Shown: one piece after another, positions 63,101 through 64,000 of the stretch | Layout of the letters: the number at the start of each line of letters is the position of its first letter | How positions within the stretch are numbered: position 1 is the stretch's first letter | Program-made: the position numbers and the translations under genes | Origin: a virus | Length of the DNA: 64,000 nucleotides | IMG/VR virus record: IMGVR_UViG_3300025598_000023 | Coordinates: 47,325-111,324 of that record | Direction: 5' to 3' (one strand) | The notes under the pieces: generated by a model | Seen by the model: the letters and a program-made list of their open reading frames with translations, nothing else | Database searches by the model: none | What the model was told of the DNA's origin: nothing

Positions 63101-64000
63101 TTCTTGCCATTGTAAGTGCTGATATAACCAGTCTTCTTTTGTCCACGTAGTAAATCTTGCGCTTTACTTACTGGTATTGCTCGCTTGGTATCTTGTAACT
63201 TCCACGCATTTTCATCACTATAAAGATAAGTTGGTAAACCACGCTTCTTTGCGGTCAACATCAACTGACGAGTAGTTGGACTTGCAAACTCACCTGCTTC
63301 TTTAAGCAAGATATGAATTGCTGTAATAGCATCTGCTGGTATAGTTGGCTCACGTGAGAATACACGGTCTTCACTTTCACTGTGCTTTTGCTTATCAAAT
63401 CCTGCCCAATAATCAATAGCCTTTACTAGATAACGACGATTGAACCAGTTGCCATCAAGGTTAAACATAACGGCAGTGCCGCCAGTAAACTCGTGATAAC
63501 CACCTACCTTGCTACGTGTTGTGGATAAGAAATAGTTGTAACCTTTCGGTGCATACTGGTCTTCTACACTACCAGTAGAAATGCTCAACATAAACTCATT
63601 GTTTTTAAGAATGTTTAATGCTGCACCCACGGAACCTGTATAATGGAACAACACTGGTGATGCTGCTTCGTCAAGTTCTGTTTCTTCTAAATCTTTACGA
63701 TGACTGCGCTTGTAATATGAACACCAACCATTTGCCGCAATCTTGCCACTAACAGCCGAACAACCGTGCGGTGGACGCCACATAGTGCAGTGGTCACAAC
63801 GCTGACCATCGTGTGGCATATCTTGATACTTTGCAACTGCTTTGGTTGACTTTTCTGCTGCTTCATTCGTTCTATACTTTGGTAAACCATATAAGTCTAA
63901 ATCAACACCGTGAGTTGAACCATAATCTGTATTATCTACATTAGGTTCATATGGCTTACGACCAAGTTTCACAAGTTTTGGGTTATCACCCCAATCACCG
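57139..64000 (-). CDS. giant multidomain protein: ART-like and two amidoligase-like domains, 5' end outside window
   Basis: Open to the right edge (in-frame GDWGDNPKL precedes the GTG at 63972), so the N-terminus is missing; at least 2286 residues. Numbered from that GTG: a Cys cluster C59, C62, C71, C84; an ADP-ribosyltransferase-like domain about 105-225 (FHYTGS, LSTTRS, ESEDRVF); an unknown region with a SVEEALDP linker; an amidoligase-like domain from 588 (LEFELI, EPDSSL, GWEFVAP, TGLHMNVS, IEIRSPGGN); about five 45-60-residue alpha/beta repeats; a second amidoligase-like domain from 1459; and more repeats with a Pro/Lys/Gln linker. LDE at 100-102 and LNE at 567-569 and 1436-1438 look like prohead-protease sites. 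It may be packaged, cut and injected; this is inference. Confidence 0.75.
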   Translation of the reverse strand, partial: GDWGDNPKLVKLGRKPYEPNVDNTDYGSTHGVDLDLYGLPKYRTNEAAEKSTKAVAKYQDMPHDGQRCDHCTMWRPPHGCSAVSGKIAANGWCSYYKRSHRKDLEETELDEAASPVLFHYTGSVGAALNILKNNEFMLSISTGSVEDQYAPKGYNYFLSTTRSKVGGYHEFTGGTAVMFNLDGNWFNRRYLVKAIDYWAGFDKQKHSESEDRVFSREPTIPADAITAIHILLKEAGEFASPTTRQLMLTAKKRGLPTYLYSDENAWKLQDTKRAIPVSKAQDLLRGQKKTGYISTYNGKKYLEPWLELIFKKSRSELSKEANKLRYSLTYWNGGQFADDLGLRNEITNARKPGNSGYEAATKIIAAMRKIGANDVKGLLTFLHKKWDAEAQQKESVEEALDPNETHGWILPDRKVVYVTKEEHLGWLYSKNIDGYEEAFKLGYVRFAKATLTFFVQGFLDDLKKMYRVYAQTALGFKHIAVDVITDESGKIDNQISLDYEMPKDKAKFIKKFGPEQKIEHANSILGTVGGGAVLTDRKTGVFPWDKHMMGEPSSPKIPWLEGIEVGDSNIITEELLNEVNMSPSALKSAVDKLPLAKAGLEFELIVTEFEDADDDDYDPYEDFESEPDYAGYDGYVRASDWQDFEREIMDFFYGDHNSRRDVRSALERAREDYDEWLPIRFDTWANSPESGQTDTRYQQWLDKTYGRDIANQTELFPELPPLDTYAAFKKSHYDDWLENYEENGDPIEDFLDDTTGGSYFSNFSNNYDLNWPYWTEPDYDNRPSRGNGPPAESFRQAVGYPVQVSGGYHAQAQKAGYFKVEPDSSLHASSGRGGEGWEFVAPALKIPDMVDVIKKVAAWAKEGNAYTNRTTGLHMNVSLPGYNLQNLDYVKMALFLGDKYVLDTFGRLGNTYTKSALDNIENVIKRDPTKAEQALSLMRSNLNRTVSKIIHDTYTDKFTSINTKDNRIEIRSPGGNWLDMDLDAVINTLYRTVYALSIALDPEAEKEEYAKKFYKLLASGAKKEDTDTIKYFSQYVSGTIPKAALLSQIRNVQAKRDISRGKNPSTEEYQIMDRVAGKTVHTFYSNDPYAAYKTARDWADYNGYRFGDTRLVRVKTRAVTGNLVPTLPPISFTGDEQALGSGSNEYTIVFYNTDIEFKKIRADNLNDARDLADRWLHQHDISNGRVELRQDYMGVKHYYNITTGEETRTVGIPGNGELYVIRKASDNTAIAQFRERHVNYALQTANRLTSEYGYNQDSWYLTLANDDTMTPIAGAGTQAQTQSGNVGGTYVVVNRSDGTELLATQARSFYQASQAAQRFAQERGLPLATIAIRSPNNDNLWDTQGQTIPQPRPQPEQPRQYSQIEIDRGYDIAGNAIPRQQTNITAAEGVKYQIIARGGVVHEFRAASPRGAERYAESWSNEHLGDESYEVQLAPRNESIEESILNEINMSPTSLEKFADTPFAKSMKVGFETEMYIPGLGGEEGEEEEEEDMDANEEFPSSASYRDRQRDVMNFFTGGNGINTRREVESALESFYEAFSEYQYEFYDENYENTTDWKAEVQEELGDTPMDEASESELDDAKDNVRTAWMENNEDEVWRNFISRNSIDDMYDFMRWVNRNTRESLSWPYYTYTSSREPTTDIGDVVDDFRRTTGYKARASSGYHNASRDESTWIFEPDSSLDSPNDDEDGGIELVSPPMLLDDGLAALQTVFKWAKSNGYYTNRTTGFHIGVSIPEQTMENINHLKLVLLLGDKYVLERFGRLNSRWTKSMLDQAKKATEMRDFRKTLPQILDDARVGLLDQTNKEINKIISGTRGDRYVSVNIKSNYIEFRSAGGNYFEQYDEIRNTMLRYVRAMAAAADPEDSKQEYAKKFYKLIVDSIKQPTSTVDIFAKYVAGGISKDELIAQVTAAQKKREPVKPIGQGKIVANIESNDGDSVVEVRGEGINEIVKLANDWLRERNQNPSNYVFNWPFYSVWHATMTLSTGTSRYYPETVMLLPKTYSREEAESAIENYFIPNMTKEQRNAVNLSTYDYFNSSIAAIAREINKIEAEKLDFKPSAKLTYEAFAYRIEDYNDHVIGMFDPAKYTLQQVIEIATQYAAAHDNTMLIYRGTRRLEGVGTGYGVPNLGKQDINLAHVIGSGKQEFYVISTANRWVYLRVRANSYDDAITKLKQNYYRIARSIEYNHGDFELWTPQEYAAGVRKPKPQPQPKPQPNDEILNRIGSPTAPKVFRLYTTFNGTSPIMDVGAATPTEAYELLLQYYKEQGLDDTLRNGYERGIYFIREV
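57353..57391 (-). repeat. Pro/Lys/Gln-coding tandem repeat
   Basis: Repeats of TGGTTGTGGTTT type encode PKPQPQPKPQPN, a stiff extended linker between the last alpha/beta repeats of the giant protein. Replication slippage could change its length. Confidence 0.6.
58255..62262 (-). repeat. diverged tandem duplication in the giant gene
   Basis: Two units each start with NMSP(S/T), 19-21 residues before an ExE (E592/E594; E1463/E1465), then repeat in order: EPDSSL, E.V(A/S)P, TNRTTG.H, LGDKYVL..FGRL, IE.RS.GGN, and a EEYAKKFYKL or QEYAKKFYKL helix. The two copies are clearly homologous but diverged, so the duplication is old. Confidence 0.8.

Overview
The window is part of the genome of a T4-like myovirus (tailed phage): AT-rich, almost gap-free, with two blocks of genes and overlapping starts and stops. 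The phage class follows from a B-family DNA polymerase (gp43-like), a gp45-like sliding clamp, a T4 RNase H-like 5' nuclease, a DsbA-like DNA-binding protein, ThyA and DHFR, the modular tail/virion proteins typical of aquatic T4-like phages, and T4-type late promoters (NATAAATA or NCTAAATA). No host is named by the sequence. A 38-codon ArfA-like ribosome-rescue gene suggests a proteobacterial host, since ArfA is known from beta/gamma-proteobacteria. No tRNA, CRISPR or insertion sequence was found, and no gene-free stretch exceeds 300 bases.

Layout. (1) 1-12.0 kb, plus strand: virion structural genes. A giant protein runs off the left edge; three paralogous fibre-like proteins share an N-terminal module, and one small gene is a detached C-terminal domain. 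(2) 12.0-26.8 kb, plus strand: a probable surface-chemistry operon with glycosyltransferase-like genes, six consecutive radical SAM genes, a small Cys-rich protein, a conserved unknown, and a 968-residue protein with eight Trp/Asp-rich repeats fused to a glycosyltransferase-like domain. (3) 26.8-33.7 kb, minus strand: DHFR and ThyA followed by an epimerase, a DegT aminotransferase, a DesII-like radical SAM enzyme and a second DegT aminotransferase, a set that matches the core of desosamine-type 3-amino-3,4,6-trideoxyhexose synthesis. (4) 33.8-39.1 kb: VWA-metallopeptidase and MoxR AAA+ genes separated by a radical SAM/beta-protein pair, then the ArfA-like gene. (5) 39.1-49.2 kb: many small early genes plus RNase H, clamp, methyltransferase, polymerase and DsbA. 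(6) 49.2-64 kb: a cassette of proteins whose N-termini resemble T4 capsid-targeting sequences ending in (I/L)xE, with more (I/L)xE sites inside, ending in a giant protein open to the right edge. That giant has a Cys cluster, an ADP-ribosyltransferase-like domain and two tandem amidoligase-like domains separated by LNE sites. The cassette is interrupted by a radical SAM gene, a deoxyribonucleotidase, a toxin-antitoxin-like pair on the plus strand and a GIY-YIG homing endonuclease.

How they may work together. Early genes appear to be driven by sigma70-like promoters (TTGACA, 16-17 bases, TATATT-like) on the minus strand and late genes by T4-type promoters. The strongest candidates for undescribed biology are the radical SAM array with the repeat/glycosyltransferase fusion, the deoxyaminosugar operon, and the cassette of putatively packaged, protease-processed internal proteins with predicted ADP-ribosyltransferase-like and amidoligase activities. 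All functions are inferred from sequence reading alone; no database search was run.
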